Shown here: piece by piece, positions 1 to 7,752 of the stretch | Layout of the letters: each line of letters starts with the position of its first letter | Numbering within the stretch: position 1 is the first letter of the stretch | Program-made: the position numbers and the translations under genes | The notes under the pieces: model-generated | Database searches by the model: none | What the model was told of the DNA's origin: nothing | What the model saw: only the letters and a program-made list of their open reading frames with translations | From: Clostridiales bacterium | Lineage (GTDB): Bacteria; Bacillota; Clostridia; Christensenellales; CAG-138 | Reading direction: 5' to 3' | NCBI GenBank assembly: GCA_918244965.1 | Contig: CAKJYC010000063.1 | Coordinates: forward strand, 1-32,921 | DNA: 32,921 nucleotides

Positions 1-443
1 ATGTAGACCAGCGTCCCGCTCTGGATCTCGACCTTGTAATTGATCTTTTTCCGGGCCAGTTCGCTTGTCAGGTCACACAGACTTTTCACGAAATCCGCGT
101 GGACATAGTCTGTCGTCGGTACGGCGATCAGCAGTCCCTGCTCGAAGAACAGCGGCAGCGTCTCGCAAAGCCGCCACCCGATCACACCGCCCAGAACGGC
201 CGAAAACGCCGCGCGCAGCGGCTGTTCCGTCGGACACAGCAGCGCGGCAAGCAGTGCAAGCGCACACGGCGCAGCGCACAGCCGCACGCAGGGTTCACGC
301 AGCGTCGGAACAAAGCTCAGGGCGAACACGACCGGCAGCAGCAGAAGCGCCGCGCGCTTTTTCCATTTCGGCAGCAGCGCGTCGAACCACCCGCCGCAAA
401 GGAGCAGCAGCAAAACAAGAATCGCGATCCTTCCGGTCCACAT
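1..443 (-). CDS. partial multi-pass membrane protein, unknown function (3' end outside window)
   Basis: An open frame begins with ATG at 443 and reads leftward without a stop to the window edge, so only about 147 N-terminal residues are visible. It is not an antisense shadow: the residues form regular hydrophobic helices, near residues 4-17 (AILVLLLLLCGGW), 32-43, 58-70 and 80-94, separated by short charged loops such as PKWKKR. After them comes a soluble, charged segment rich in Lys and Glu (around DLTSELARKKINYKVEIQSG) that looks like the beginning of a cytoplasmic or extracellular domain. I do not recognise the family. No strong Shine-Dalgarno is seen; the weak GGGATG that could serve lies in the 3' arm of the hairpin at 446-483. 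The gene is codirectional with and downstream of the guanine deaminase gene, so it may be read through from it or have its own start. Confidence 0.6.
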   Translation of the reverse strand, partial: MWTGRIAILVLLLLLCGGWFDALLPKWKKRAALLLLPVVFALSFVPTLREPCVRLCAAPCALALLAALLCPTEQPLRAAFSAVLGGVIGWRLCETLPLFFEQGLLIAVPTTDYVHADFVKSLCDLTSELARKKINYKVEIQSGTLVY

Positions 444-445
444 CA

Positions 446-483
446 AAATCACATCCCGTCCGTTTTCGGATAGGATGTGATTT
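446..483 (-). terminator. hairpin between guanine deaminase gene and membrane protein gene
   Basis: Two 17-base arms (446-462 and 467-483) pair with a four-base loop. Read on the minus strand, one position is a G-U wobble and one a mismatch, and the stem is followed by only four T residues. It fits a terminator for the upstream deaminase gene, but the next ATG is three bases past the stem, so it could equally control translation of the membrane protein. Confidence 0.55.
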
Positions 484-500
484 ACGTTGTTTCTTATACG

Positions 501-2336
501 TTATTTCAGCCGCTTGCCTTCGCCGTAGACCGCCACGATGTCCTTCGGCTCGGCGATGTAGACCGCGCGGTCAAAGCGCTCCCGCAGCGTCAGGCGGTAG
601 GTGTCCGGGTATTCGCGGTCGTCGATGACGACGGCGTGCAGCCTGTCGCCCTTCTGAAAGCCGGGCTTCTGTCCGAAATACCGCGCGCCGGCGGTCGTAC
701 CGAGGTAATAGCCCTCCAGCACGGACAGGAACGGCGTCTGCCAGTCGCTTTCGATCCGCTTGATCTTGGACGCACGGATCGACATCTGGATGACATTCAG
801 CATCGAAAGATGCGCGCCGCCCGCGATGTCGCTGCCCAGCACCACGTCGATCCCCTCGTCGAGCATCGTGCGCACCGGCGCGACGCCGCTCGAGAGGTTC
901 GTATTGGAGTCCGCGCAGTGCACGACGGTCACGCCGTGTTCCCTGATCGCAGCGCGCTCGCGTTCGTCGCTGTGGACGCAGTGCGCCATCAGCGTACCCT
1001 TCTTCCAAAGCCCGTATTTATGATACGTCTCCCAGTACTGCGCGCAGTCGGGATGCAGCTCGCGTACCCACGCGATCTCGCTTGTGTTTTCGGAAAGGTG
1101 CGACTGCACCGGCAGGTCCCGCTCGTTTGCGAGCTTGCCCAGCCACTCCATCAGCTCGTTCGTGCACGACGGCGTGAACCGCGGCGTGAGGATCGGCTTG
1201 ATATGCCTGAACCTGCCGCACGCGTTGAGCCAGCGCAGCGTTTCGCGCTTGCTCTCCTCCGTCGATTCGATGTAGTAATCCGGGCTGTTGCGGTCCATAT
1301 TGACCTTGCCGACGAAGCCGGACACGCCCGCGCGCTCCAGCTCCTCCATCAGCACCAGCGTTGCGTCCGCGTGCAGCGACGAGAACATGCACACGCGCGT
1401 CGTGCCGTAGCCGACGAGCCGTTCGGCCAGCGCGCGATAGTGCATCCGCGCGTAATCCGAATCCGCAAACCGCGCCTCGGTGCGGAATGTGTACGTGTTG
1501 AGCCAGTCAAGAAGCGGCAGGTCCATGCCCATGCCGAGCATCGGGTACTGCGGCGCGTGCAGGTGCATATCGCAGAACGACTGCATGATCAGCGCGTCGC
1601 CGTAATCCGCCAGCGAGCCGGACTTGAAGCGTTCGGGCAGCGTTTCAAACACGCCCTCGATCACGCCGTCGCCGTTCAGAACGATGTAGCCGTCCTTCAC
1701 GGCGTCCAGTACGCCGAGCGCCGGGACCGTCAGGATATTGCCGTGCAGCACGGTGTAGCGCGATCCGCTCGCCGCGCGCGTGTCGACGTCGTACAGCTCC
1801 GCCGCGGGGACCTCGACCGTCGTGAGCCGTCCCCGGTGCTTTGCGATCACCTGACTGCCGCCGACGTCGCCCGAAAGCTGTAATAACTCGCCGAACAGGT
1901 CCTTCGGGAACAGCACCGGGTTGCCGCGTCTGCCGTTGGCGACCGGCGCGACGATGCGCGTCGGGTCCTTTAGAAACGCGTCCAGCAGCGCGTTGACCGT
2001 CTTTTCCGTGACGCGCGGCTGATCGCCGACCGCGTACAGAATGCCGTCCGGATCGCTCTTCATGGCCTGCTCCGTGCCGATCACGACGCTGGACGCCATG
2101 CCGCGTTCGGGCTCCGGATTCTCCGCGACCCTGTATTCCATCCGCTCCGCCGCCGTGCGCCGGTCCGATGTGCCGGTCTTCAGCACGACCGTGCGCGAAA
2201 CAAACCGGTCCGAAAGCCGGGCATACAGCTCCAGCGCATGCAGGAGCATCGGCTTGCCGTCGATCGGATAGGCCAGCTTGTCGCTGCCGAAGCGTTTGCT
2301 GCTGCCCGCAGCCGTCAATACCAACGCAATTCTCAT
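501..2336 (-). CDS. MocA-like nucleotidyltransferase / guanine deaminase fusion protein
   Basis: A single 611-residue frame carries two enzymes. Residues 1-185 are a MobA/MocA-type NTP transferase: the nucleotide loop LTAAGSSKRFG with a following Lys, the metal-site GDQP around D105, RRGNPVLFP at 136-144 and GDVGG at 156-160. Residues 194-611 are a guanine deaminase of the amidohydrolase superfamily: zinc ligands in CDMHLHAPQYP (H258, H260), H413 in SHLSE, H452 in MAHCVHSDE and D503 in GSDIAGG. The PQYP signature after HxH is typical of guanine deaminases, which convert guanine to xanthine and ammonia. MocA-family proteins cytidylylate molybdopterin for molybdenum hydroxylases such as xanthine dehydrogenase, so the fusion makes pathway sense. 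The start ATG overlaps the stop of the upstream hydrolase gene (ATGA), with GAGAGG upstream, giving translational coupling. The fusion is seen directly; the link to xanthine dehydrogenase is inferred. Confidence 0.9.
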   Translation of the reverse strand: MRIALVLTAAGSSKRFGSDKLAYPIDGKPMLLHALELYARLSDRFVSRTVVLKTGTSDRRTAAERMEYRVAENPEPERGMASSVVIGTEQAMKSDPDGILYAVGDQPRVTEKTVNALLDAFLKDPTRIVAPVANGRRGNPVLFPKDLFGELLQLSGDVGGSQVIAKHRGRLTTVEVPAAELYDVDTRAASGSRYTVLHGNILTVPALGVLDAVKDGYIVLNGDGVIEGVFETLPERFKSGSLADYGDALIMQSFCDMHLHAPQYPMLGMGMDLPLLDWLNTYTFRTEARFADSDYARMHYRALAERLVGYGTTRVCMFSSLHADATLVLMEELERAGVSGFVGKVNMDRNSPDYYIESTEESKRETLRWLNACGRFRHIKPILTPRFTPSCTNELMEWLGKLANERDLPVQSHLSENTSEIAWVRELHPDCAQYWETYHKYGLWKKGTLMAHCVHSDERERAAIREHGVTVVHCADSNTNLSSGVAPVRTMLDEGIDVVLGSDIAGGAHLSMLNVIQMSIRASKIKRIESDWQTPFLSVLEGYYLGTTAGARYFGQKPGFQKGDRLHAVVIDDREYPDTYRLTLRERFDRAVYIAEPKDIVAVYGEGKRLK

Positions 2337-3703
2337 TTTCTGTACCTCTCACACGGGTTCCGGAAGACGTATTGTCCGCGATACGGCGCGATCAGTCTGC
2401 CGTTTTCCACGACCTGCTCGCCGTTTAGGATCACGTCACGCACGCTGCCGCGGACCTCGATGCCCTCATAGGGCGAATTGTCGCACGCGTGCAGGTTCGT
2501 TTTCCACGAGATCGTGCGCTTCGCGTTCGGATCGAAGATCACGACGTCCGCGTCGCTGCCGGTCCGCAGCACGCCTTTTTTCGGGTACATGCCGAACAGC
2601 TTCGCCGCGCGTTCCGAGAGCAGCAGCGCCATCTGTTCGAGCGTGATGTGCCCCGGACAGACCGCAAACGTATAGACGAGCTCCGCGCGGTTCTGCACGC
2701 CCGCGCCGCCGTTCGGGATCTTCGTGAAATCGTCCCTGCCCATCGCCTTCTGCGCCATCGTGAACGAGCAGTGATCTGTGCCGATGAAGTCGATCTCGCC
2801 CCTTTGCATGCCGTTCAGGAGCGCCGCGCGATCCCTTGCCTCGCGCAACGGCGGGGACATGACGTACTTCGCGCCGTCCGGCTCCGCGTACTGCGACACG
2901 TCGAGCGTGATGTACTGCGGACACGTCTCGGCATAGACCTCCACGCCGCGCTTTCTTGCCGCGCGCACCTCATTGAGTCCGTCCGCCGTGGACAGATGCA
3001 CCACCCACGCGGGCGCGCCGGAAAGCTCCGCAATGCGCATCAGCCGCGCCACGCCCTCGGCCTCGACCGCCTGCGGCCGTGTGATCGGGTGCGCCGTCGG
3101 ATCGAGGTGTCCCTTCGCCTTCTCCTCCGCAATGCGCGCCTGCAGCACGTCGCAGTTCTCGCAATGGACGCCGATGACGCCGCCGCGTTCGGCGATGAAC
3201 TTCTGCGCGTCGTAGATCTGTCCGTCGGTGACCTTCATCGCGTCGTAGACCATGTACATCTTGAACGAGGACACGCCCGCGCGGAACATGTCGTCGACCT
3301 CGGCCTTTCGCGCGTCGTTCCACTCGGACACGGCCATGTGGAAGCCGTAGTTGCAGGAGCTCTTCTCCGCCTTTTTGTGCCAAAGGTCCAGCGCGTCGTG
3401 CATCGTCATGCCGCGGTCCTGCGTCGCGAAATCGAGCACGGCGGTCGTGCCGCCGACGATCGCCGCCTTGGTGCCGGTCTCGAAATTGTCCGCCGTCACC
3501 GTCACGCCGAGATCGAGATCGAAATGCGTGTGCGTGTCGATAAAGCCCGCGAAAATGCAGCAGCCTTCGGCGTCGATCACGCGGTCGGCTGCAGCGTCGA
3601 TGCCCGGCGCGATCCGCGCAATGATTCCGTCGCGGATCAGCACATCCGCCCTTCTTCTGCCCGTCGACCGTACCACGGTTCCGTTTTTGATCAGGATCAC
3701 CAT
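2333..3703 (-). CDS. hydA: dihydropyrimidinase / D-hydantoinase family amidohydrolase
   Basis: A 456-residue cyclic amidohydrolase of normal family length. The binuclear metal site is complete: GFIDTHTHFD (H58, H60), the lysine expected to be carboxylated in SSFKMY (K148), H180 in GVHCEN, H236 in VVHLSTADG and D310 in IGTDHCSF. These enzymes hydrolyse cyclic amide bonds of dihydropyrimidines, hydantoins or related purine breakdown products. Paired with guanine deaminase, the context resembles bacterial purine catabolic clusters that contain an HyuA/YgeZ-type hydantoinase, so the true substrate may be a purine-derived ring and not dihydrouracil. Start ATG at 3703 has GGAGG eight bases upstream. 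It is the first gene of the operon and overlaps the deaminase by four bases. Family assignment is secure; the substrate is not. Confidence 0.92.
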   Translation of the reverse strand: MVILIKNGTVVRSTGRRRADVLIRDGIIARIAPGIDAAADRVIDAEGCCIFAGFIDTHTHFDLDLGVTVTADNFETGTKAAIVGGTTAVLDFATQDRGMTMHDALDLWHKKAEKSSCNYGFHMAVSEWNDARKAEVDDMFRAGVSSFKMYMVYDAMKVTDGQIYDAQKFIAERGGVIGVHCENCDVLQARIAEEKAKGHLDPTAHPITRPQAVEAEGVARLMRIAELSGAPAWVVHLSTADGLNEVRAARKRGVEVYAETCPQYITLDVSQYAEPDGAKYVMSPPLREARDRAALLNGMQRGEIDFIGTDHCSFTMAQKAMGRDDFTKIPNGGAGVQNRAELVYTFAVCPGHITLEQMALLLSERAAKLFGMYPKKGVLRTGSDADVVIFDPNAKRTISWKTNLHACDNSPYEGIEVRGSVRDVILNGEQVVENGRLIAPYRGQYVFRNPCERYRK

Positions 3704-3737
3704 ACGCTTTGCCTCCGCCCGATACTTTTACAAATAT

Positions 3738-3766
3738 ATGATAGCATACGCGTGCCCGTTTCGCAA
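3738..3766 (-). promoter_or_regulatory. sigma-A-type promoter of the hydA operon
   Basis: On the minus strand TTGCGA (3761-3766) and TATCAT (3738-3743) are separated by exactly 17 bases, with TGC before the -10 forming an extended -10. It lies about 35 bases upstream of the hydA start. Confidence 0.65.
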
Positions 3767-3824
3767 CCTTCATTCCCGTTTTTCGCCCGGTTTCCCGATC
3801 AAGCGCCGTTTTCGGCCCGATATT

Positions 3825-3857
3825 TTACAACTCTCTTACAACTCTGTTACAACTCTG
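3825..3857 (+). repeat. three tandem 11-bp direct repeats, probable regulator binding site
   Basis: TTACAA followed by CTCTC or CTCTG occurs three times in perfect 11-bp phase, and a diverged fourth half (TGACG) follows. Direct TTACAA-like hexamers with 5-bp spacers resemble the arrays bound by OmpR/PhoB-family response regulators such as Bacillus PhoP. The array ends at the start of the promoter element at 3858-3888 and sits between two divergent genes, so it could control either. Confidence 0.55.
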
Positions 3858-3888
3858 TGACGTTTTGGACGAATCCGGATGGTATCAT
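3858..3888 (+). promoter_or_regulatory. promoter element shared with the VanZ gene
   Basis: An extended -10 (TGGTATCAT, -10 at 3883-3888) is preceded by TTTTGGACGAATC. The whole 31-base stretch matches 16449-16479 at 27 of 31 positions with identical spacing, although no normal -35 hexamer sits 17 bases upstream. It points toward the lipoprotein at 4242, which would give a leader of about 350 bases made mostly of hairpin repeats. Confidence 0.5.
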
Positions 3889-3902
3889 GGAGACAGTGAT
3901 GT

Positions 3903-4227
3903 TTGCCTTCGGCAAGTGATGCGGCTTCGCCATGATGCGCGGCTTCGCCGCATGATGCGTGCTTCGCACGTAAAGGTGGATTCTCCTGCCGGAGAATCTT
4001 GGATCATAACACCTCATCAGTCTGCTTTGCAGACAGCTGAATGGCCTCACATGGTCGCAGTGCGTCGCTGACGCTCCTTCTGCTCTCTGTTCGGCCCGCA
4101 CTGCGCCTCGCTTCTCCTCGCACAGCGAGCGCTCGGCTCCGTGCCCCCTCAAGGGGAAGCCTCAAGCCAAAAGCCTTCTCCTTGAGGAGAAGGTGCCGAG
4201 GAACGAGGCGGATGAGGTGTCCCGAAA
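3903..4227 (+). repeat. dispersed hairpin repeat block A
   Basis: This non-coding stretch is a chain of small palindromes. It starts with TTCG-loop hairpins separated by TGATG-like linkers (3903-3971). At 3973-4034 comes a module with an ATTCTCC/GGAGAAT hairpin and then AACACCTCATC, which recurs at 20221-20270. The far end (about 4154-4227) carries CCTTCTCC/GGAGAAGG followed by GGATGAGGTGT, the inverse of the internal motif. I see no protein in it. It would be transcribed as the leader of the downstream lipoprotein gene if the 3858-3888 promoter is used. Confidence 0.65.
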
Positions 4228-4241
4228 GAAAGGAGTTAACC

Positions 4242-5741
4242 ATGAAACGAATCATCATTGTACTGCTTGCAGCCTTGATGCTGCTTGCCTGCCAGCCGAC
4301 GCCGGAGGAGGACTTTGTGCCGCAAAAGGACACGGTCGCGATGCTCGACAAGGCGAAGACCACGCCCGCGCCCGAGGAGGACACGGTCGGACGGACACAG
4401 ACCGACGGCGACGGGTACACCGCCCCGCCCCTGCCGTCGCTTTGCGAGCGCTATCAGATCCCGGAGACGTATCGGTATCACGCCGATCTTGCGGAAGGAC
4501 ACTTTGTCCTGAACGTCGACGCGAAGGTGCTGGTACCGGACGTTTCGGAGATCCCGATCGTGCGTGTCGAACGGAGCGGCTTCGATCCGGCGTTCATCCG
4601 CACCCTGTTTCAGAACCTGTGCGGCGATGCGGAGTTCTATTATCTCGACCGCACCTATACAAAGACGCAGATCGCCGAGCGCGTCAAATACCTTTCGGAA
4701 AACATTGCGGACGAGCAGGCGTACAGCCGTGAACACGGTGCGGAAAGCCTTGCCGACGTCAAGGCAGAGATCGAACGGCTGAAGGCAAGCTATGCCGACG
4801 CGCCGGATTCCGTCGAGCCGGTCCGCTGTTACGGCGAACAGCAGACGGTGGCGCACAACTATGTGACAAACGGCGCAAACGGACCGGTTTCTCACGAATC
4901 CACCTCCTTGGGCATCCAGGCGTATACGAAGGCGATGGACCGCTGGTTCGTTTTGCTGAACACGGACCCGGATTCTCCGCTGGGAAGCAGGAAGGGCGCG
5001 TATCTGATATACGGAAAAGTCAAGAGCCGCCCGGATGAGATCGGATGTTTTCCGGTTCCCGACACGTATCAAAACGGCAGCTACACGCCGCAGCTGGCGA
5101 AAGCGGACGTCGAAGCGTTCCTCAAACAGAACGGAATGGACGACTTTGCGGTCTGGTCGGTCCTGTACGCGCCGGATCAGGTCAAGGAACAGCCGGACGA
5201 TCCGATCTATTGGGTGAAATGCGTGCGCACGGTCAACGGCGTCAATACGTCGTTCATGTGGGGGCAAACGTGGGACTCGACGGATATCTGGGGTCCGACA
5301 TGGGAGTATGAAACCTTGTCGTTCTGGATGGACCGCGACGGCATTGTCGGCATGGACTGGCACGCGCCGATACAAGTGTGCGACACGGTCGTGGAGAACG
5401 CAAATCTGCTGCCGTTCGACAAGATCATGGAGATCTATCTCAAAATGGTCAATACAAAATACGCCGCCGCAATGAACATCACCGAGCCGGACCTCAAGTA
5501 CGGCGCAACGACGCAGAATCAATACGACATCGACCGCATCGAGCTTACATTGCAGCGCATTCAGGAGCCGAACGAATGGGACAGCGCGCTGCTCGTGCCG
5601 GTGTGGAACTTCTACGGCGTCAACACGCGCACCGAGGTCGAGGACTATATCGAAACAAACGTAAGCACCTATCCATACGAGCCCATGCTCTCGATCAACG
5701 CGATCGACGGCACGGTGATCGACGTGCGGAAAGGGTACTGA
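4242..5741 (+). CDS. secreted lipoprotein, paralog 1 of the ACQPTPE family
   Basis: A 499-residue lipoprotein. Residues 1-17 form a signal peptide ending in the lipobox LLAC, with lipidation expected at C17, followed by QPTPEE and a flexible linker to about residue 66. The body begins around residue 75; NVDAKVLVPD (91-100) matches equivalent DAxVxVPD motifs in the two paralogs at 17270 and 18667, and the C-terminus ends with SINAIDGTVIDV. No catalytic motif is recognisable. I believe this is the uncharacterised clostridial family named DUF6034, from memory and unverified. The ATG at 4242 is chosen because AAAGGAG lies upstream and it gives the complete signal peptide; the frame is open farther upstream but that part is repeat sequence. 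The protein should sit on the outer face of the cytoplasmic membrane. It is apparently monocistronic. Confidence 0.85.
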   Translation: MKRIIIVLLAALMLLACQPTPEEDFVPQKDTVAMLDKAKTTPAPEEDTVGRTQTDGDGYTAPPLPSLCERYQIPETYRYHADLAEGHFVLNVDAKVLVPDVSEIPIVRVERSGFDPAFIRTLFQNLCGDAEFYYLDRTYTKTQIAERVKYLSENIADEQAYSREHGAESLADVKAEIERLKASYADAPDSVEPVRCYGEQQTVAHNYVTNGANGPVSHESTSLGIQAYTKAMDRWFVLLNTDPDSPLGSRKGAYLIYGKVKSRPDEIGCFPVPDTYQNGSYTPQLAKADVEAFLKQNGMDDFAVWSVLYAPDQVKEQPDDPIYWVKCVRTVNGVNTSFMWGQTWDSTDIWGPTWEYETLSFWMDRDGIVGMDWHAPIQVCDTVVENANLLPFDKIMEIYLKMVNTKYAAAMNITEPDLKYGATTQNQYDIDRIELTLQRIQEPNEWDSALLVPVWNFYGVNTRTEVEDYIETNVSTYPYEPMLSINAIDGTVIDVRKGY

Positions 5742-5936
5742 CGGCGCACGGCGCCGTCAGCGATATCGATCCCTGCGGACAGCATGGGGAAGGTGTCGCC
5801 GAAGGCGACGGATGAGGTCCCCTTCTCGCGCCGCAGGCGCATATCGTGCCGACAGGCATATCGAACCCGTCAGGGTATATCGCGGCAAAGCCATATCGCG
5901 CGCCGCGGGCGCAATCATTGCGCTGCGCGCATGAGC
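5742..5936. repeat. dispersed hairpin repeat block B
   Basis: The block opens with a palindrome spanning the lipoprotein stop (TGACGGCGC at 5739-5747 pairing with 5751-5759). At 5786-5820 is the family core: GGGGAAGGTG, a GTCGCC-GAA-GGCGAC hairpin and GGATGAGGTCC. From about 5826 follow short hairpins separated by ATATCG linkers. No coding potential is seen. It separates convergent genes and may also end their transcripts. Confidence 0.6.
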
Positions 5937-5938
5937 GG

Positions 5939-6505
5939 TCAGTCCCGCAGAAACGGGAACTTCTTTTCGAGAAAATACCGGTAATCCGGCGCGTTTATTG
6001 CGTCGCGGTACTCGTCGACGGTCGTGCGTTTGATCCATTTGCGCATGGCGTCGGACAGCTCCCTGTACCGCGTGATGACGATCCTCCCCTGCCGCTCGGC
6101 TTCGAGCATGGCCTCCAGCGCGTCCGGCACAAACTCGCACGACGCGACCGGCACCGGCGCGTCCGCATACAACGCGCTCGGAATGTTCGGCAGCGGCTGC
6201 ATGGCGTCGGTCGCTTCGACCGCATAGATGTACCCGGAAACGCCCTTATAGGTATCCTCAAGGGCGTTTTCGTAGTATTCCTCAAAATGCAGGCGGCCGT
6301 CCTTTGTAAAGCCGTAGCTTGCCCACTTCTGCCACTTGCCGGTATGCGAAAAGCCGTCCTCCCGGCAGGTCTTTTCGACCGCGTTAGAAAGATACACAAG
6401 CACGTTTTCGCGCTTTTCGGAAAAGTAGATGCGCGGCACATTGTCGTTCGATATGCGCGGTTCGAGCATTTGAATGCCCGGCGTCTGCGATGCGTGATAG
6501 AGCAT
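5939..6505 (-). CDS. conserved-looking hypothetical protein, possible ADP-ribosyltransferase-like fold
   Basis: A 188-residue soluble protein that I cannot assign with confidence. The N-terminus, LYHASQTPGIQMLEPRIS followed by RIYFSEKRENVLVYLS, has the layout of small ADP-ribosyltransferase-like proteins: a Tyr-His near the start, a Pro-Arg-Ser segment and then an aromatic-Ser strand. A later YIYAVE strand would fit too, but no complete catalytic triad can be named. The C-terminal third is helical and charged (EAMLEAERQGRIVITRYRELSDAM) and ends in FPFLRD. GGGAGG lies just upstream of the start ATG. It is 61 bases downstream of the YhcG-type nuclease gene on the same strand and is probably cotranscribed with it. 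The gene is real by frame quality and ribosome site; the fold is a low-confidence inference. Confidence 0.7.
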   Translation of the reverse strand: MLYHASQTPGIQMLEPRISNDNVPRIYFSEKRENVLVYLSNAVEKTCREDGFSHTGKWQKWASYGFTKDGRLHFEEYYENALEDTYKGVSGYIYAVEATDAMQPLPNIPSALYADAPVPVASCEFVPDALEAMLEAERQGRIVITRYRELSDAMRKWIKRTTVDEYRDAINAPDYRYFLEKKFPFLRD

Positions 6506-6566
6506 AGTTCCTCCCTTAACAGCGGGGTACCCGATCAGCTGATAGATGTCCGTCCCCGTTTGGCGA

Positions 6567-7574
6567 TCATCGTCCTATCCTTCTTTGGATATCCTCAACA
6601 GACGGCAGCTGGTCCATCAATTCCTCCGGCAAGCGGCTTGTGACCGTATATGCGCTGACGCCGATCGGCTTCGTCATATCCTTCAGCGCATATTCCGCAA
6701 TCACGTCGTTTTTGGTTTTGCACAGCAGCAGACCGATCGACGGGTTGTCCTGTTCTTTTTTCAAAATCCCATCAACCGCCGACAGATAGAAATTCAGCTT
6801 TCCGGCATACTCCGGTTTGAAATCTCCGGTTTTCAGTTCGATCACGACGTAGGCGCGCAGATTGAGATTATAGAACAGCAAATCAATATAAAAGTCCTCG
6901 CCGCCCACATTGAGATGGTATTGGTTGCCCAAAAACGCGAATCCGGTTCCGAGCTCCAGCAGCAGCTTGGTAATGTCCTTTACCAAAGCGTTTTCGATAT
7001 CGCGCTCAATCATATCCTCGCGAAACGGAACAAAATCGAAGATGTACGGATCCTTCATGGTTTGCAGCGCCAATTCGCTCTGCGGCGGAGGCAGCAGGTT
7101 CCCGAAATTGGACACTTTGGCGGCAAGAACCTGCCGCGCATACAAGTCGCTTTCGATTTGATGCGCGAGAACGCTGTGCGACCATCCGTTTTCCGAGGTT
7201 TTGCGGATATACCAGTCACGCTGTTCGGGCGCATGTACTTTATCGAGAATCAGGGTGTTGTGCGACCACGGAATTTGTGCAGACACCGTCTGCACAAATG
7301 CTTCATCCGGGTAAGTCTCCGCAAATTTCGCCATGTACTTCAGATTGCGGGCGGAATACCCCTTTGCATTCGGAAACTCCAACCGAATATCGGCGGCAAG
7401 ATTGTCAATGAATTTACTGCCCCACGTTTTGTGCGCATTGATGATCCTGCCGATATGATAATACAGCAGGGTCAGCTCGCGATTGACATGCAGCGTCGCT
7501 TTATACTGCGCCTCTTTGATCTCGTTCTTGACAGATTCGATCGTATTCAGATACTCGGTTGTATTCATCAGCAT
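6567..7574 (-). CDS. YhcG/DUF1016-type PD-(D/E)XK nuclease domain protein
   Basis: A 335-residue protein with the two domains of the YhcG family. Residues 1-150 are the DUF1016 N-terminal helical domain, with LLYYHIGRIIN, GYSARNLKYMAKFAE and IPWSHNTLIL. Residues 165-335 are a PD-(D/E)XK nuclease-like domain, with the core acidic and lysine residues in EDFYIDLLFYN and VVIELKTGDFKPEYAGKL. Such proteins are common on accessory islands and near defence or restriction genes, but their biological role is poorly known. It starts at ATG 7574 with GGGAG nine bases upstream; the ATG two codons later is possible. It appears to be first in a two-gene operon with the 188-residue protein. Its base composition looks somewhat more AT-rich than the ribosomal genes beside it, compatible with transfer, but I did not compute this. 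Confidence 0.88.
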   Translation of the reverse strand: MLMNTTEYLNTIESVKNEIKEAQYKATLHVNRELTLLYYHIGRIINAHKTWGSKFIDNLAADIRLEFPNAKGYSARNLKYMAKFAETYPDEAFVQTVSAQIPWSHNTLILDKVHAPEQRDWYIRKTSENGWSHSVLAHQIESDLYARQVLAAKVSNFGNLLPPPQSELALQTMKDPYIFDFVPFREDMIERDIENALVKDITKLLLELGTGFAFLGNQYHLNVGGEDFYIDLLFYNLNLRAYVVIELKTGDFKPEYAGKLNFYLSAVDGILKKEQDNPSIGLLLCKTKNDVIAEYALKDMTKPIGVSAYTVTSRLPEELMDQLPSVEDIQRRIGR

Positions 7575-7604
7575 AACGCGGTTCTCCCTGTCATTGATAC
7601 GATC

Positions 7605-7633
7605 AGTATACCACGAAGAAGCGGAGATAGCAA
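7605..7633 (-). promoter_or_regulatory. promoter of the YhcG-type gene
   Basis: On the minus strand TTGCTA (7628-7633) and TATACT (7605-7610) are 17 bases apart, with TGG forming an extended -10. It lies about 30 bases before the start codon. Confidence 0.6.
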
Positions 7634-7700
7634 GAAAAGCAAGGCTCGCGCTTTTTAAGGCCGTTCAAAAGAAAACGCGGATCGTTTGCGGCGAAGAGAT

Positions 7701-7733
7701 AAAAGCAAGGCTCCCGGAAAGCCGGAAGCCTTG
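7701..7733 (-). terminator. rho-independent terminator of rplM-rpsI
   Basis: Twelve-base arms (7706-7717 and 7722-7733) pair with one mismatch and a four-base loop, and on the minus strand they are followed by GC-poor TTTTAT. It lies about 20 bases after the rpsI stop. Confidence 0.8.
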
Positions 7734-7752
7734 ACAGTTGATAACGGTGTTG

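Noticed and set aside
477..1883. Long plus-strand frame opposite the guanine deaminase gene
   Set aside because: It is rich in Arg, His and Val as expected from antisense of a GC-rich gene and has no recognisable motif; the minus strand encodes clear enzyme motifs.
2489..3919. 476-codon plus-strand frame opposite hydA
   Set aside because: It is an antisense shadow of a well-supported amidohydrolase gene and runs into promoter and repeat DNA.
4041..4241. N-terminal extension of lipoprotein 1
   Set aside because: The in-frame upstream codons lie in repeat DNA, and the lipoprotein signal peptide with its ribosome site begins at 4242.
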